Shown here piece after piece: positions 63,046 to 64,000 of a stretch of DNA of 64,000 nt (position 1 is the first letter of the stretch; the number at the start of each line of letters is the position of its first letter). The notes under the pieces are model-generated. The model had not been told where the DNA came from, did no database searches, and saw only the letters and a program-made list of their open reading frames with translations. The stretch is from the NCBI RefSeq assembly GCF_019575955.1, contig NZ_CP080575.1:1116001-1180000 (forward strand). Reading direction: 5' to 3'. A program made the position numbers and the translations under genes. Origin of the DNA: Nesterenkonia pannonica. Lineage in GTDB: Bacteria > Actinomycetota > Actinomycetes > Actinomycetales > Micrococcaceae.

Positions 63046-63574
63046 GGCCGCTGCACCTGCGGGTGGGCGATCTGATCGCTCGGATCTGGCGAGAGGTCGC
63101 CAAGTTCGGGGCGGTGGGCGCCGCGGCATTCGTCATCGACACCGTCATCTTCGTGTGGCTCATCGCGGGGCCCATGGATGATTCCCATGTGAAGGCCAAG
63201 GCCATCGCTGTGGCTGTTGCGACGCTGTTCTCCTGGCTCGGAAACCGCTACTGGACCTTCCGGCACCGCAGGACCAAGACCAAGACCCGCGAACTGGTCA
63301 TGTTCGTGCTGATGAACCTCATCGGGCTGGCCATTCAATCCGGGTGCGTCGCCATCAGCTTCTACATCCTCGGACTGACCTCTCCGGAGGCTTCGTTCGT
63401 CTCGGGCTCCATCATCGGCATGGGACTGGCCATGGTCTTCAGGTTCGTGGCCTACAAGTTCTGGGTCTTCACGGGCGACGCCGATGCAGCGGAATCCGCT
63501 GCCCGGACGGGCTCCGTGGAGACGCCCCACGCCATCAGCGATGCGGACATCCTCGGCCCGACCCCGAGGACTGA
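63042..63574 (+). CDS. GtrA family membrane protein
   Basis: GtrA-family proteins are small four-helix membrane proteins, often flippase-like partners of glycosyltransferases that decorate wall polymers. It starts at ATG 63042, overlapping manA. Hydrophobic segments are VAKFGAVGAAAFVIDTVIFV, AKAIAVAVATLFSWLGNRYW with the conserved NRYWTF, LVMFVLMNLIGLAIQSGCVA and IGMGLAMVFRFVAYKFWVF. A frame change near 63560 would end it as GPDPED at TGA 63572; without it the reading runs to 63815. The link to LCP and manA genes suggests wall glycopolymer work. Confidence 0.85.
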
Positions 63575-63597
63575 CCCCGGCACAGGACCCTGCCGGA

Positions 63598-64000
63598 TCA
63601 CGCGCCGGAGAGGCCCTCCTGGCGAAGCATCTGCTGCCAGGCGTCGCCCTCTTGGCTGCCCTGGAACAGCACGACAGTCCCCCTCCGGCCAGCGTCGACA
63701 CCATAGCTTCGGCTGCGACGTCGTCCCACTGCGTGATCAGCAGCGACGAGGACGATCCTGCCGAACCGGGGCAGAGGACCGGCTCCAGAGGCTGCACCAG
63801 CTGATCGGGTGCTGACGCACCTCAGCTGAGATGTCCAGCGCCCACGCGGGCAGAGGCTCGCCGCCTACCTCCTCGAAAGAGCTGTCCAAGAGTCCGAGGG
63901 AGACCCCCGCCAGCTCGTCGAACTCTGTTCCGCCTGCGATCCAGCTCTGCGGGTCAGAGGTCACCACCAGCTGCTCCGGGTCCGCTGCCGCGTCGCAGCG
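63598..64000 (-). CDS. C-terminal part of a TIGR03089-like actinobacterial protein (partial)
   Basis: A minus-strand gene enters from the right edge. It reads VVTSDPQSWIAGGTEFDELA, then VSLGLLDSSFEEVGGEPLPA and WALDISAEVRQH. After a frame change near 63805 it reads VQPLEPVLCPGSAGSSSSLL followed by ITQWDDVAAEAMVSTL, and after another near 63675 it ends VLFQGSQEGDAWQQMLRQEG LSGA. The Gly/Ser stretch and position beside an LCP gene and GtrA suggest TIGR03089, a family with distant likeness to AMP-binding enzymes. This is tentative and only the end of the gene is present. Confidence 0.45.

Noticed and set aside
63003-63797. A 264-residue minus-strand reading frame at the right edge
   Set aside because: Only its first part (above about 63675) continues the real minus-strand gene. 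The rest is the shadow of the GtrA-family gene.
1-64000. Programmed ribosomal frameshifting or stop-codon reassignment in many genes
   Set aside because: Breaks occur in housekeeping and accessory genes alike and at varied sites without slippery-sequence context, and TAA, TAG and TGA all serve as normal terminators elsewhere in the window.
1-64000. tRNA, rRNA, riboswitch or insertion sequence
   Set aside because: I looked through the gaps between genes and found no cloverleaf, rRNA segment, known riboswitch core or transposase motif.

Overview
The window reads as one chromosomal segment of a high-GC actinobacterium, most likely from the order Micrococcales (Micrococcaceae-like). The evidence is the gene order murD-ftsW-murG-murC-ftsQ-ftsZ-pgeF-yggS-sepF-yggT-divIVA-lspA-rluD-dnaE, the FtsZ C-terminus DVPDFLK, GTG/TTG starts, LAL-type LuxR regulators, a LAxTG (sortase E type) surface protein and the LCP-purE-purK region. 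The genus cannot be fixed from the sequence alone.

Layout. 1-10244 is the division and cell-wall cluster on the + strand, ending in divIVA. 10266-15989 holds lspA, rluD, dnaE and nrdR. 16266-22273 holds two tandem large ATP-binding LuxR-family regulators. 22346-25762 holds a serine beta-lactamase-fold protein, a sortase-anchored repeat surface protein and a small antitoxin-like protein. 25806-54138 is a nearly complete flagellar locus. flgN-flgK-flgL-fliW lie on the - strand. On the + strand are a sigma-28-type factor, fliC, fliD, fliS, a FliT-like protein, flgB, flgC, fliE-fliF-fliG-fliH-fliI-fliJ, an NlpC/P60 hydrolase, fliK, flgD, flgE, flbD, motA, motB, fliM, fliN, fliO-fliP-fliQ-fliR, flhB, flhA, an FlhF-like protein and csrA. 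54135-64000 returns to housekeeping genes: rpe (-), a lipoprotein, an LCP protein (-), purE and purK (-), fmt, rsmB, manA, a GtrA-family gene and the end of a minus-strand gene.

The genes work together in two visible circuits. Division and wall synthesis are translationally coupled through ATGA-type overlaps. Flagellar late genes appear to be driven by a repeated promoter motif, CTAAC (or CTTAC) with GCCGAyrG about 19-20 bases further on, before flgN, fliC, flgB, flbD and fliM, which fits the encoded sigma factor. The fliC leader carries a GGA hairpin and a GGA at the Shine-Dalgarno site. With csrA and fliW present, this fits the CsrA-FliW-flagellin feedback loop.

Important caveat. Almost every long gene is split by single-base losses in short G/C runs, and by a striking recurrent change at what should be GCCGGC (Ala-Gly codons), which reads GTAAGC/GCTTAC, GTAGGC, GCTTAAGC or close variants. 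Because essential genes such as ftsZ, murC and dnaE are affected, I treat these as consensus errors and annotate reconstructed genes across them. The GCCGGC-linked pattern suggests a modified base at that palindrome and is the most informative unexpected signal in the window.
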